The notes beneath the pieces are model-generated. The model saw only the letters and a program-made list of their open reading frames with translations, ran no database searches and had not been told where the DNA came from. Of a stretch of 35,944 nucleotides of DNA, positions 24,787-33,608 are shown one piece after another. A program made the position numbers and the translations under genes. Source of the stretch: Sphingomonadales bacterium (GTDB lineage: Bacteria > Pseudomonadota > Alphaproteobacteria > Sphingomonadales > Sphingomonadaceae); the NCBI GenBank assembly GCA_012032285.1, contig JAAURJ010000030.1, positions 1 to 35,944 of the forward strand. Direction: 5' to 3'. Position 1 is the first letter of the stretch, and the number at the start of each line of letters is the position of its first letter.

Positions 24787-26064
24787 ATGGGCATGATCGA
24801 CGCAATCAGGGGGGCATGGGCTGGCGGTTCTGAAGCGCCGTCGGCGTCCGCAAACCCGTTGACCGATCCCGACAGCGACACGTTCTGGCATTTGTCCGGC
24901 GGCGCAAAGTCGGGAAGCCGCGTCGTCATAAACGAACGAAGTTCCATGTCCCTTTCGTCGGTTCTTCGCGCCGCCGAAATTCTGACAAGCGTCTTCGCCA
25001 TGACGCCAATGATCTATTACAGGCGGCTTCCTGGCGGCGGAAAAGAGCGCGCGACGACTTCGCCGCTGTTCAAGTTGTTTCATGATCGACCGAACGACAG
25101 CCAGTCGATCTTCCTCTATAAAGAAACAATGCTGGGCGACATGCTGTTCGCTGGCGCTTCGTCGAACTTCGTTCATCGCGACGGCGGTTTCCGGCCTAAA
25201 GCACTGTCCAGGCTTGATCCCAGGCATTGCCAACCCGCGAAGTTCTGGGATCGGCAAGACGGGCTTGAACTGTTCTATGACGCCCAGCTTCCCGACGGTT
25301 CGTCCGGTCGCTTCACGCGGACCGACGTCTGGCACGTCCCAGGCTTCAGCCGCGACGGAATTCTGGGCGTCAACCGCATTCGCTTGCTTGACGACATGCT
25401 GGGTTCGGCGGTCGCCGCTGGCGAATATGCCCGCCACTTTTGGGAGAATAACGCCCAGCCCGCGACCGTCCTGAAATACACCGGCAAGGTCACGCCGGAA
25501 GACAAGGCGAAGATCAAGTTCGACTGGAAGAAAATGTTCGGCGGCGCGCGCAAGGCGGGCGACGTCGCGGTCGCGGATCAGGGAATGGACGTCGCGACGC
25601 TAGGCGCGACGAACCGCGACAGCCAGTTCGTCGAAGTTCGCCAGTTCAATGTCGTCGAAGTTGCGCGCGCCTTTGGCGTCCCGCCGCATTTGCTGTTCGA
25701 ACTTTCGAAGGCGACGTTTTCGAATATCGAACAACAATCGCTCGAATTTATCATGTTTAGCATGATGCCACATTATGAACGGGTTTCTTCAGCCGCGACA
25801 CATTACTTCGCGGAAGACGATCACTTCTTCGAATTCATGCCGGACGCTTTGCTGAAGGGCGACATAAAGACGCGCTGGGAAGCCTATCGGATCGCCCGCG
25901 AAATTGGCGTCCTGAACGCCGATCAGATCGCGCAACGCGAAAACCTAGAACCTATTGGCGGGCTGGCGGGCGATCAGCGCTGGCGTCCCGCGAACATGGC
26001 CGTGTCCGGCGAACCTAATCCGCCGTCGGTCCCTATCCAGCAAAGGGCAGAAAATGAACCATAA
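24787..26064 (+). CDS. HK97-family portal protein
   Basis: 425 residues with family landmarks: VLRAAEILTSVFAMTPMIYY near the start, LSRLDPRHC, DVWHVPGFSRDGILGVNRI, GDVAVADQGMDV, VARAFGVPPHLL and the SNIEQQSLEFI block. It forms the ring through which DNA enters the head. It follows terL after three bases and overlaps the protease start by eleven bases. Confidence 0.95.
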   Translation: MGMIDAIRGAWAGGSEAPSASANPLTDPDSDTFWHLSGGAKSGSRVVINERSSMSLSSVLRAAEILTSVFAMTPMIYYRRLPGGGKERATTSPLFKLFHDRPNDSQSIFLYKETMLGDMLFAGASSNFVHRDGGFRPKALSRLDPRHCQPAKFWDRQDGLELFYDAQLPDGSSGRFTRTDVWHVPGFSRDGILGVNRIRLLDDMLGSAVAAGEYARHFWENNAQPATVLKYTGKVTPEDKAKIKFDWKKMFGGARKAGDVAVADQGMDVATLGATNRDSQFVEVRQFNVVEVARAFGVPPHLLFELSKATFSNIEQQSLEFIMFSMMPHYERVSSAATHYFAEDDHFFEFMPDALLKGDIKTRWEAYRIAREIGVLNADQIAQRENLEPIGGLAGDQRWRPANMAVSGEPNPPSVPIQQRAENEP

Positions 26065-26983
26065 CATTCTTGCGGCGATCCGGTCCCAGCCTTGGGCGAT
26101 CATGCCCGAATATATGGAAGCAATCGAAGCAATCGCGCTTCGCATTCACGACAACCCGACGCTTGCCGCCCTGGAAATGGACGGACACAAAGAACGCATG
26201 GCGGAAGCTATCGCTGAAATGGGTTCGCCCATGCCAGGGGTTAGGATGGCCGCTTATCGCGACGGCGTTGCAAGCCTTCCTCTTTTCGGTCCGATCTTCC
26301 CGCGCGCCAGCCTTATGACGGAAATGTCCGGCGCGACGTCGCTGGCGACGCTTGCCGCTGAATTCCGCAAGCTGGAAGCGAACAATGACGTTCGTCAAAT
26401 CGTCCTGGTTTCGGACAGCCCAGGCGGGCAGATCACAGACGTCCGCGCATTCGGTCAACTGGTCGCGAATTCAGCGAAGCCGGTCACGGTCTTTGCGACC
26501 GGCCTTTGTTGTTCCGCCGCTTATTGGATCGGAAGCCAAGCCGGTAGCTTTGAAGCTGACCCGCTGGCTGTCCTGGGTTCGCTGGGCGTCATGATGTCCG
26601 GAACCGTTCAGGAAGCGCCGGACAGCGAAGGCAACCGATCCGTTCATATCACGAGTTCAAACGCGCCGGACAAACGTCCCGATCTGTCAACGGAAGAAGG
26701 ACAGGCCAAGGTCCGCGCGATGATCGACGGGATCGAAGAAGTATTCATCAAAGACGTTTCCACCGGACGAAAGGTTTCTGTTGACACAGTGAAACAGAAT
26801 TTCGGGCGGGGCGGAACGAAGTCCGCGCGACAGGCGAAAGAAGCCGGAATGATAGATCGTGTTGAACCAGGCGGTTTAAGCGCGCTTCTTTCCCGACTTG
26901 GATCACGCGGTCGTCCGACAACGCCAGGGCGGACCGCCAGGGCGCTTTCACTCGAAGTCGAACAAATCCGTTCGTCTTCATAA
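26054..26983 (+). CDS. S49-family head maturation protease
   Basis: 309 residues starting MNHNILAAIRSQPWAIMPEY. The SppA-like serine protease domain shows VSDSPGGQITDV and the nucleophile region GLCCSAAYWIGSQA, then VLGSLGVMMS and a later GMIDRVEPG segment. It cleaves capsid-associated parts during head assembly. The start at 26054 follows AGGGCAGAAA and overlaps the portal gene, giving the family's usual N-terminus. The longer upstream frame is antisense-like noise. Confidence 0.9.
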   Translation: MNHNILAAIRSQPWAIMPEYMEAIEAIALRIHDNPTLAALEMDGHKERMAEAIAEMGSPMPGVRMAAYRDGVASLPLFGPIFPRASLMTEMSGATSLATLAAEFRKLEANNDVRQIVLVSDSPGGQITDVRAFGQLVANSAKPVTVFATGLCCSAAYWIGSQAGSFEADPLAVLGSLGVMMSGTVQEAPDSEGNRSVHITSSNAPDKRPDLSTEEGQAKVRAMIDGIEEVFIKDVSTGRKVSVDTVKQNFGRGGTKSARQAKEAGMIDRVEPGGLSALLSRLGSRGRPTTPGRTARALSLEVEQIRSSS

Positions 26984-26999
26984 CATTGGAGTAAATGAA

Positions 27000-28318
27000 A
27001 TGCTGCGAATTGCTGCACTGAAGCAATCCCTGGCGGCGGTCCTTGCCGACATGGATAACATTATCGAAGCCGCCGTCACGACCGACGAAGGCACTGGCGC
27101 GACCGAACCGCGCGATCTTACGGCGGAAGAAGTCACGACCTTCGACGGCCTGAAGGCGAAGGCTGAAGGAATTCAGGCATCGATCAAGCGCGAAGAAACG
27201 CTGATCGGCCTGAAGGCTTCCGCCGCGTCGCCGGTCGTCGTCCCTGGTCCGAATGGCAACGGGACCGTTCCCGCCCAAGCGAAGCAACCGGACAAGCCTG
27301 GGATCATGGTCGCCCGCCTTAGCCAAGCCGTCGCGCTGGGCAATGGCGACATTCGCGCGACCGCCGCCGCCGCTGAAGAACTGTATGGTTCGGACATGGG
27401 GCATATCGTCGCCAACATGGAACAATCGACTAACACGAAGGGCGGCTTCCTGGTCGATACCGCCTATTCGGCGGACTTCATCGACATTCTTCGTCCGCGT
27501 GTTGTCATTCGCGCAATGGGCGCGCGTCCTGTCCCGATGCCGGACGGCAATCTGACAACGCGGAAGAAGACCGCTGGTTCGACTGCCAGCTATATCGGCG
27601 AACGCCTTGCCGCGCCAGCGACCGGCGCGACGGTCGATCAGATCACAATGGCCGCGAAGCGCTTGACGGCAATCGTCCCGATCACGAACCAACTGATCCG
27701 CCGCGCTTCCATAAACGTCCAGATGATGATCCGCGACGATCTGGTCGAAGCCGTGTCATCAAAGAAGATCAGCAGTTCCTTCGCGGAACTGGTTCGGCAA
27801 CCGCGCCCGCTGGTCTTCGCAGTCTGACGAATGTCGCGAACGTCTTCGCCGCGAACGCGGTCGTCAACCTGGTCAACATCGAAAACGATCTTATGAAGCT
27901 GCGGCTTCGCGTGATCAATGCGAACGTCCCCATGACGCAAGCCGGTTACATCATGTCGCCGCGCGTCGCCCTTTTCCTGGAAAGCGTCCGCGACGGCAAC
28001 GGGAACAAGGCTTATCCGGAAATGGCGGAAGGTCGTCTGGGGATTTATCCCTTCATGACGACGACTTCCGTTCCGGACAACCTGGGCGGCGGAACCGAAA
28101 GCGAAGTCTATTTCGGCGACTTCGCCCAGTTCATGATCGGCGATACCGAACAGATCATGTTGGCAGCGTCCGACGTCGCCGCTTATGACGACGGCGGAAC
28201 TATCCGCGCCGCCTTCAGTAATGACGAAACGGTCGTCCGCGTGATCGCCGAACATGACACGCAAGTTCGCTATGATCTGGCGTTCGCTGTTCTGACAAAC
28301 GTCACCTGGGGAGCCTAA
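27000..28318 (+). CDS. Major capsid protein (HK97 fold), one frame break
   Basis: A helical N-terminal delta/scaffold-like region of about 110 residues (SLAAVLADMDNIIEAAV, LKAKAEGIQASIKREETL) is followed by the HK97 shell domain: GGFLVDTAYSADFIDILRP, TASYIGERLAAPAT, LTAIVPITNQLIRRAS, MIRDDLVEAVS. There the frame breaks near 27757-27762. In the next frame the text continues as KEDQQFLRGTGSATAPAGL and runs on to TYPE-like closing strands (VRYDLAFAVLTNVTWGA). One missing base restores about 439 residues. GGAG lies eight bases before the ATG. Confidence 0.9.
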
Positions 28319-28323
28319 GCGAT

Positions 28324-28405
28324 CTGAAGCCGCCATAGCGCGGCTTCAGCCCTGGCAACTTGACAGGTCGCAAAACAGGGGCGGGAAGCAACGCCCGCCC
28401 CTGTT
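28324..28405. repeat. Tandem strong hairpins after the capsid gene
   Basis: CTGAAGCCGC/GCGGCTTCAG with a six-base loop (28324-28349) and AACAGGGGCGGG/CCCGCCCCTGTT with an eight-base loop (28374-28405). Neither is followed by a strong T tract. They may protect the capsid message or reduce read-through into the next genes. Confidence 0.65.
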
Positions 28406-28434
28406 CCGAACGCAATCCATTAGAGGAAAAACCA

Positions 28435-28749
28435 ATGGCAAAACTTGTTACCTTTTTGATGGCCGCAACCGTCGGCTGTCTTTTCAATGAAGGCGAAACG
28501 GCTTCTTTCGAAGATGACGTCGCCGACGACCTGATCAAACGCAAAATCGCCAAGGCGGCGAAGGCAAAGGGCAGCGCCGACAAGACGGACGCCGCCGCTG
28601 AAAAGGCCAAGGCGAAAGCCCTGGCTGAACTGGAAAAGCTGGACGACGAAGCCCTGAACAAGATCGTCGCCGACGAAGAAGTCCAGGTCGCCGCCGATGC
28701 GGAAAAGCCCGCCAAGATCGCCGCGATCCTGGCGAAGCGCGCCGAATAG
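28435..28749 (+). CDS. Small capsid-region protein with HeH/LEM-like C-terminus
   Basis: 104 residues. It starts MAKLVTFLMAATVGCLFNEG behind AGAGGAAAAACC, then a Lys/Ala-rich helical linker and a C-terminal module ending PAKIAAILAKRAE. The same ending occurs in the 107-residue protein at 32816-33139, so the two share a C-terminal module of the HeH/LEM type. Probable head accessory protein; function unproven. Confidence 0.65.
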   Translation: MAKLVTFLMAATVGCLFNEGETASFEDDVADDLIKRKIAKAAKAKGSADKTDAAAEKAKAKALAELEKLDDEALNKIVADEEVQVAADAEKPAKIAAILAKRAE

Positions 28750-28773
28750 GTCGTTCTGATCTTCACGAAATAG

Positions 28774-28797
28774 CGCCGCCGTTTTCGGACGGCGGCG
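28774..28797 (+). terminator. Candidate weak terminator
   Basis: CGCCGCCGT/ACGGCGGCG, nine paired bases with a six-base loop, followed by TCATTTT. The T stretch is short, so read-through into the next gene is likely. It sits in the 67-bp gap before the next start. Confidence 0.5.
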
Positions 28798-28816
28798 TCA
28801 TTTTGGAGAACTTTTA

Positions 28817-29653
28817 ATGACGATAGCAAGCCTAGACGACATCGCAGCGGGCCTTGTTAATGGGATACGCTATCCCATTAACAAGGCCTCGCTATCGTCC
28901 GTTGTTGCGGGCAGCGAAGCGTCTTTGTGGCGCGCGGCGACTTTGCCAGCGGCGGGCGCGATCCCGACGGCAGCGGCGATCTGTAGCGATGCGCTTGCGG
29001 GGGCTGTTCCTCTTGCACCCCGAACAGTGGGGCAAGATCGGATCATTGCTGGCTTCGAACTTATGTCCGACACAGCGTCGGTTGATCAATGCGTCGAAGA
29101 TCGTCTTGCCCACATGGGCGGACTTTCTGGCACTTTGACAACGGCACAAAATGTCGGGATCGACCTGAACGCGAACCTAGCTGTCAACAATCTTGCCGAA
29201 CGGATTGGATCAGCCGACTATTCGGAAGTCGAATGGTATCTTGAATGGTATACCGCAACCGGCGCGACTGTATCGACGCCTACGGTGAACGTCACTTATG
29301 ACGATGGGACGACGGGAAATTGCAATGTTTGGGTTTTGGGCGCGACCGCGCTTCCCGCTACGGTTGCCGCCTCGCGGCGCTATAAGATCATTTCCGCGAC
29401 CGGAAAAGGCATTCGAGCGGTCAACACCGTAACGCTATCAGCGTCCACCGGAACGGCTGGAAACTTTGGAGTTACAGCGGTTCGCAAGCTGTTCTTTTGC
29501 GTCGCCCTACTAGCGAACCGCTGGGAGAAACTAGACTGGTCTGGCACTTATGCCGCGAAGGTTGCTGATAAGGCATGTCTCACCTTTTCGACGCTGTGCA
29601 TCACGACGACAACCCGCCTTCGCTATGGCAGACTTATTCAAGCGGTGAACTGA
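28817..29653 (+). CDS. Phage structural protein, 278 residues (unnamed family)
   Basis: Starts MTIASLDDIAAGLVNGIRYP and has SLWRAATLPAAGAIP, as in a family of phage virion proteins placed after the capsid gene (recalled from memory; no function known). TTGGAG lies upstream of the ATG. Codons 10-25 lie on a near-perfect palindrome. Codon use is less skewed against GAG/CTC than the neighbours, hinting at a separate origin. Confidence 0.7.
   Translation: MTIASLDDIAAGLVNGIRYPINKASLSSVVAGSEASLWRAATLPAAGAIPTAAAICSDALAGAVPLAPRTVGQDRIIAGFELMSDTASVDQCVEDRLAHMGGLSGTLTTAQNVGIDLNANLAVNNLAERIGSADYSEVEWYLEWYTATGATVSTPTVNVTYDDGTTGNCNVWVLGATALPATVAASRRYKIISATGKGIRAVNTVTLSASTGTAGNFGVTAVRKLFFCVALLANRWEKLDWSGTYAAKVADKACLTFSTLCITTTTRLRYGRLIQAVN
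28846..28893. repeat. Near-perfect 48-bp palindrome inside a coding region
   Basis: GGCCTTGTTAATGGGATA (28850-28867), a three-base loop CGC, then its exact reverse complement (28871-28888). Four further pairs AGCG/CGCT form outside with one bulged T. GACGATAGC near the start codon also recurs inverted just beyond the right arm, so the right side looks like an inverted, partly deleted copy of the left. Confidence 0.9.
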
Positions 29654-29654
29654 A

Positions 29655-30878
29655 ATGCTGGCGTATCGCCGCCGCGTTATGGTTCCGCCGGATGCAAATT
29701 CGTGGAAATGGCTGGCAAAGAATGCGGGGGCTATTCATGTCGCGGCGTTGTTCGACGTCCAGCTTCCCAGCGGCGTCGTCATAACCGCCAGGAACGTCGC
29801 TGGCGCGTCTTCCCGCGCCGCCCTGGTCAAACTTTCTGGATCGTCGTCCCGCGTTGTCGCTGGCGCTTCCCAGCGTTCGACCGGCGCGAAGTTCACGACT
29901 GCCCAGGGCCGGTCCCTGGCTGGTTCAAGTTCACGGTCGATTGTCGCGCGCCTGGTCGCATTTGCTGCAAAGTCGTTCGCCGGATCGGCGAACAGATCGG
30001 TCGCGGTCAAACGCGCTTCGTTCATAGGGCTTTCTTCGACCGGCGGCGCGTCCAGGGGACAGTCGGTCAAGATCGCCCTGGTTCAGCTTAGGAACGCCGC
30101 TGGCGCTTCCCAGCGGGCTTCAGGCGCGAAGTTCACGAATGCCCAGGGACGGTCCCTGGCTGGATCAAGTTCGCGTTCAATTGCCGCCCGCCTGGTCGCC
30201 TTCGCCGCGAAGTCGTTCGCGGGTTCGTCGAACAGATCAGTCGCGGTTAAGCGGGCTGGCTTCGTCGCCACGTTGTCCGGCGGATCGTCGTCCAGATCGG
30301 AGTTCATGAAGCGGGCGGGCTTTGTCGCCAGGTCCGTCGGCGGCGCGTCGATCAGCGCTTCGCTTGCCGTGATCGAAGCGGCGCGCGTCGTCTTTGGTTT
30401 TGTCGCCGCTGGTGCGCGGACGGCTTCCAACGCGGTCGCGCGGTTCGTCGCCCAGGGAAAAACACAAGTCGGCGGATCGACCGCCGCCAATGCAAGCAAG
30501 CGGGCTGAAGTGACCGCGACCGTGACGACGGGGGGGAGTATCTTAGCCGCAAGTTCGAAGCTGATCGACGCGACCGGCTTCGTCGTCGGTGGCGGCTTCA
30601 GCTATTCGACCGGCGTGAAGATCATTGTCGGTTCAGCCCAGACGGCTTCCGGCGCTTCGACGGTCGCGCTGTTAGCGCCGCCCAGCTTGTCGGACATTAT
30701 CCTGATTGCCGGTCGCTGGCTGATCGCAACGCCGCTGAAGGGAATTGTCGTTTCGCAAGTCGCCATAAGCGGCGCGGACGAAGGTCAAGAGTTGTCCGCA
30801 TTCCATAGCGGCGACGTGACGCTGGGCGGTTCGGCGAACAGTTCGGCGTCAATAACGGGACGACGGAAAAGATCATGA
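29655..30878 (+). CDS. Repeat protein built of ~14 twenty-residue units
   Basis: 407 residues. Between about residues 48 and 335 the sequence is a string of 20-residue units starting Gly-(Ala/Ser/Gly)-Ser and often carrying Arg-Ser and Lys, e.g. GASQRSTGAKFTTAQGRSLA, GSSSRSIVARLVAFAAKSFA, GSANRSVAVKRASFIGLSST. Four units are duplicated as an 80-residue block. No Trp or Cys occurs in the array. A beta-solenoid is a reasonable guess. Non-repeat ends are MLAYRRRVMVPPDANSWKW and a C-terminal ~70 residues (PPSLSDIILIAGRWLIATP). The position in the virion module suggests a structural or fibre role; the family is not recognised. Confidence 0.75.
   Translation: MLAYRRRVMVPPDANSWKWLAKNAGAIHVAALFDVQLPSGVVITARNVAGASSRAALVKLSGSSSRVVAGASQRSTGAKFTTAQGRSLAGSSSRSIVARLVAFAAKSFAGSANRSVAVKRASFIGLSSTGGASRGQSVKIALVQLRNAAGASQRASGAKFTNAQGRSLAGSSSRSIAARLVAFAAKSFAGSSNRSVAVKRAGFVATLSGGSSSRSEFMKRAGFVARSVGGASISASLAVIEAARVVFGFVAAGARTASNAVARFVAQGKTQVGGSTAANASKRAEVTATVTTGGSILAASSKLIDATGFVVGGGFSYSTGVKIIVGSAQTASGASTVALLAPPSLSDIILIAGRWLIATPLKGIVVSQVAISGADEGQELSAFHSGDVTLGGSANSSASITGRRKRS
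29858..30255 (+). repeat. Internal DNA duplication, 240-bp period
   Basis: The stretch starting at 29858 (CGCTGGCGCTTCCCAGCG) recurs at 30098, and similarity continues for about 158 bp with scattered, mostly synonymous differences. It encodes repeat units 2-4 and 6-8 of the repeat protein, so the array grew by block duplication. Confidence 0.85.
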
Positions 30879-31243
30879 CTGACATGCAACCGCAAAATTT
30901 CGAACTATCGTCCGGAGATAGTAAAATCCTGAAGGTCACGGTCGTCGATGAAAACGGCGTCGCGCTTCCCCTGGCGGGAAGCCAGTCCGTCAACTTTCGC
31001 CTTTCCAGGTCGCGGCGGTCGCCGACTGTCCTGGAAAAAGAACTGAACAACGGCGTGACCATTATCGGGACCGACGCGGGCGCTGGGCAAGCGAACGCCG
31101 GTCGCCTGGATATTCGCCTGGAAGCCGCCGACACCGAACCGCTTGACGGCGAATACTATCACGAATGCAAAATCGTCGATCAGACAGGCGCGCATTCGAC
31201 CATCTTTTTCGGTCGCGCCAATATCAAGCGCAATCTAACCTAA
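30875..31243 (+). CDS. Phage protein with Ig/BppU-like fold pattern, 122 residues
   Basis: The strand pattern LKVTVVDENGVALPLAGSQS, VNFRLSRS, then a D-GEYYHECKIVDQTGAHS turn and a closing strand is typical of the N-terminal domain of BppU-like baseplate or fibre-linked phage proteins. Overlaps the repeat-protein gene by four bases, so the two may act together. Assignment by pattern only. Confidence 0.6.
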   Translation: MTDMQPQNFELSSGDSKILKVTVVDENGVALPLAGSQSVNFRLSRSRRSPTVLEKELNNGVTIIGTDAGAGQANAGRLDIRLEAADTEPLDGEYYHECKIVDQTGAHSTIFFGRANIKRNLT

Positions 31244-31256
31244 AGGAGTTCCAGTC

Positions 31257-31856
31257 ATGCCGCTGACAAACAATGCAAAACACGCCATGCTTTCGCAGTT
31301 GGCGACGCTTATGACACACACGTCGCTTCATTCGGCGTTCCCTGGCGCGACCGGATTGAACGAACTAACCGGCGGCGCTTATGCGCGGCAACCGACGGCG
31401 TATAGCGCACCAGCGTCCGGCGAAATGACAATGGCCGGACCGGAACTGTTCGACGTTCCGGCGGGCGCGACCGTTCAATGGATCGGCGGCTGGTCCGCTT
31501 TGACCGCTGGGACGTTCTATGGCTATGCGCCGAACGGATCGACCGGCGTCCTGGAATTCATCGCCGACGCGACGACCGACTTTGTGACCGCGCCCGCGCA
31601 TGGCTTCGCGAACAATGATCAGATTGTCTTCTATGGCGGGACGCCGCCCGCTGGCTTGACGGAAGGGACGGTCTATTTCGCGCGCAACGTCACGACCGAC
31701 ACGTTCCAGGTTAGCGCAACGTCCGGCGGCGCGGCGATCAATTTGACGTCGGCGGGAAGCGCGCTTTGTGTCGTTTCAAAGATCGTCACTGAAGTCTTCG
31801 CGGCGGCTGGACAGGTCAACGTGACGACCTTCACGCATAGCATGAACCTTGGCTGA
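31257..31856 (+). CDS. Phage tail-fibre-like protein, 199 residues
   Basis: Starts MPLTNNAKHAMLSQLATLMT and has GATGLNELTGGAYARQP, FDVPAGATVQWIGGWSA, as in small fibre-like proteins found in actinobacterial and proteobacterial phages. An inserted domain (PAHGFANNDQIVFYGGTPPA, then VYFARNVTTDTFQVSATSGG) follows the known pattern of a beta-rich repeat domain in tail proteins. AAAGGAG lies upstream of the ATG. Confidence 0.7.
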   Translation: MPLTNNAKHAMLSQLATLMTHTSLHSAFPGATGLNELTGGAYARQPTAYSAPASGEMTMAGPELFDVPAGATVQWIGGWSALTAGTFYGYAPNGSTGVLEFIADATTDFVTAPAHGFANNDQIVFYGGTPPAGLTEGTVYFARNVTTDTFQVSATSGGAAINLTSAGSALCVVSKIVTEVFAAAGQVNVTTFTHSMNLG

Positions 31857-31877
31857 TAGCTGAAGGGAAGGCTTGCC

Positions 31878-32465
31878 ATGCGCCAGGGAACAATCGTCAC
31901 GGTCAAGCCGGACGGCCACCCGCTTTCCGTCGGACAGGCGAAGCGACAGCTTCGTCTTGAACCTGAAGACACGGAAGAAGAAGAACATATCGCGGAACTA
32001 TGCGCCGCCGCTGGGCGCAAGGTCGAACGTGACCTGGGCTATTCAGTGTTGCGCCAGACATGCGAAACGCACCTGGACGGCTTCCCGCGCGGACCGATCT
32101 GGCTGGGCGGCGGCGATGACATGACGGTCGTCGCGCTTCGCTATATCGACAGCGCGGGCATCGAACAGACAGTCGCGCCCGCGAACTATGTCCTGAACGC
32201 CGTCGGTCGCGTCGCGGAACTATATCCCGCGCCGCTGTTCAGTTGGCCTTCGACGCAATGCCGCCCAGGGGCGGTCGTCGTCGAATGGCAAGCGGGCTGG
32301 GCTGGACCGTCGGACGTTCCGGAAGACCTGGTTCACGCAATGAAAATGCTTGTCGGTCACTGGGATCGCAACCGCGAAGCCGTGATCGTCGGTTCCATTT
32401 CCCAGGAAGTGAAGGTCGCTTACGAAGAATTGATCGAACAGTTCCGCGTCCCGTTCATTGCATAG
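31878..32465 (+). CDS. Head-tail connector (gp6-like)
   Basis: 195 residues. PLSVGQAKRQLRLEPEDTEE at the start, then HIAELCAAAGRKVERDLG and a C-terminal DVPEDLVHAMKMLVGHWDRN block. This is the standard signature of HK97 gp6-like adaptors that dock on the portal. It is the first of the connector genes. Confidence 0.9.
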   Translation: MRQGTIVTVKPDGHPLSVGQAKRQLRLEPEDTEEEEHIAELCAAAGRKVERDLGYSVLRQTCETHLDGFPRGPIWLGGGDDMTVVALRYIDSAGIEQTVAPANYVLNAVGRVAELYPAPLFSWPSTQCRPGAVVVEWQAGWAGPSDVPEDLVHAMKMLVGHWDRNREAVIVGSISQEVKVAYEELIEQFRVPFIA

Positions 32466-32474
32466 GGGGCGGAC

Positions 32475-32819
32475 ATGTCACTGGGAAAGAAGAACAAGCG
32501 GATCACGATCATGCGCGCCGGACCGGCGACGACGAACGGCCTGAACGAAAAGGTGAAGACCTTTGTCGAGTTCGGGAAGTTCTGGTCCGAACGGCTTCAG
32601 CAAAGACCGATTGAAAGCTGGAAGGCTGGACAGACAGCGGCACAGGTCGAACGGGTTTTCCGCGTTCGCTACACAAACCGGACCGCGACGATCAGTCCCA
32701 GCGACCGCCTTATTTGTGACGGGCGGGAATTCGAAATCATTGGCGTGACGGAAGTCGAACGCCGTGAAGACATTCAAATCGTCGCAATCGCTTACACTGA
32801 AGAAGGACTGAAGACATGA
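32475..32819 (+). CDS. Head closure / head-tail joining protein
   Basis: 114 residues with ITIMRAG, FVEFGKFWSERLQQRPIE, a central VFRVRYTNRTATISPSDRLI and a C-terminal EFEIIGVTEVERRE strand pair. These are the landmarks of the phage head-tail joining family (SPP1 gp16-like). Overlaps the next gene by four bases. Confidence 0.88.
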   Translation: MSLGKKNKRITIMRAGPATTNGLNEKVKTFVEFGKFWSERLQQRPIESWKAGQTAAQVERVFRVRYTNRTATISPSDRLICDGREFEIIGVTEVERREDIQIVAIAYTEEGLKT

Positions 32820-33139
32820 AGGTCAAGACATTGAAGGCGCATAGCAACGGCTATGGCGACAAGTTCGAAAAGGCGGCGGGCGACGTCTATGAAGTTTCGG
32901 CTGAAATGGCGACGACGCTGGCTGGACACGGCTTCGTCGAAGAAGTGAAGGACGAAGCGACCGGCGGCGACGACGCGGATCGTCGCGCGTTGCTGAAGCT
33001 GAAGGTCGAAGAAATCGACCAGATCGCCCAGGCTGAAGGCGTGACCGTTTTCGAAGGCGCGAACAAAACCGTGAAGGTCGAAGCGATCCTGGCGAAGCGC
33101 GCTGAAGCGTTCGATCAGTCGCGCGGCGATGCGGACTAA
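32816..33139 (+). CDS. Connector-region protein with HeH/LEM-like module
   Basis: 107 residues. An N-terminal small domain (MKVKTLKAHSNGYGDKFEKA, DVYEVSAEMATTLAGHGFVE) is followed by a helix-extension-helix module (LKLKVEEIDQIAQAEGVTVF, KVEAILAKRAE). It shares its ending with the protein at 28435-28749, including a 20-bp identical DNA stretch. Overlaps the next gene by eleven bases. Confidence 0.7.
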   Translation: MKVKTLKAHSNGYGDKFEKAAGDVYEVSAEMATTLAGHGFVEEVKDEATGGDDADRRALLKLKVEEIDQIAQAEGVTVFEGANKTVKVEAILAKRAEAFDQSRGDAD

Positions 33140-33608
33140 AGTCAAAGTCGAAGGGCTTCGCGAAACGGAACGGGCCTTAGCGGCCCTTCCCAGGGCAACA
33201 GCAAAGAACGTGTTGAACCGCGTTCTGGACGGCGCGGCGAAGCCCATTGAAGCGGACGCGCAATCGAACATTTCCGTTCGGACCGGCGTCACCCGCGAAC
33301 ATGTCGTCCGGTCGCGCCGGTTGAACAAAACCAGCGCGCGGTCGGTCCGCAAAGCGAACAGCAAGTCGTCGGCTGAAATTCATGTCGGCGTCGTCGCTGG
33401 CAAGGCGGCTTCCGGCGCTGGCAAATATGCGCTGGTCGCCGCCATGCTGCTAGAATTCAAGCATAAGCCTTGGCTTCGACCGGCCTGGGATAGCAACAAG
33501 CGCGGCGCGCTGGATCACATTTCCGACAATCTATGGACGGAAATCCGCAAGGCCGCGAACCGGCTGGCGAAGAAGGCCGCGCGGCTGGCAAAGAGGGGCG
33601 GGGCATAA
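33129..33608 (+). CDS. HK97 gp10-like tail completion protein
   Basis: 159 residues starting KVKVEGLRETERALAALPRA, then VRTGVTREHVVRSRRL and MLLEFKHKPWLRPAWDSNKR, the conserved blocks of the HK97 gp10 family. A basic Lys/Arg/Ala tail ends it. Its stop overlaps the next start as TAATG. Confidence 0.9.
   Translation: MRTKVKVEGLRETERALAALPRATAKNVLNRVLDGAAKPIEADAQSNISVRTGVTREHVVRSRRLNKTSARSVRKANSKSSAEIHVGVVAGKAASGAGKYALVAAMLLEFKHKPWLRPAWDSNKRGALDHISDNLWTEIRKAANRLAKKAARLAKRGGA

Noticed and set aside
29858-30255. CRISPR-like repeat array
   Set aside because: Repeats are coding, with a 20-residue protein period and no constant spacer/repeat structure.
30083-30499. Antisense open frame with repeats opposite the repeat protein
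   Set aside because: Its repeats simply mirror those of the sense gene; sense frame has overlaps with both neighbours and correct operon direction.
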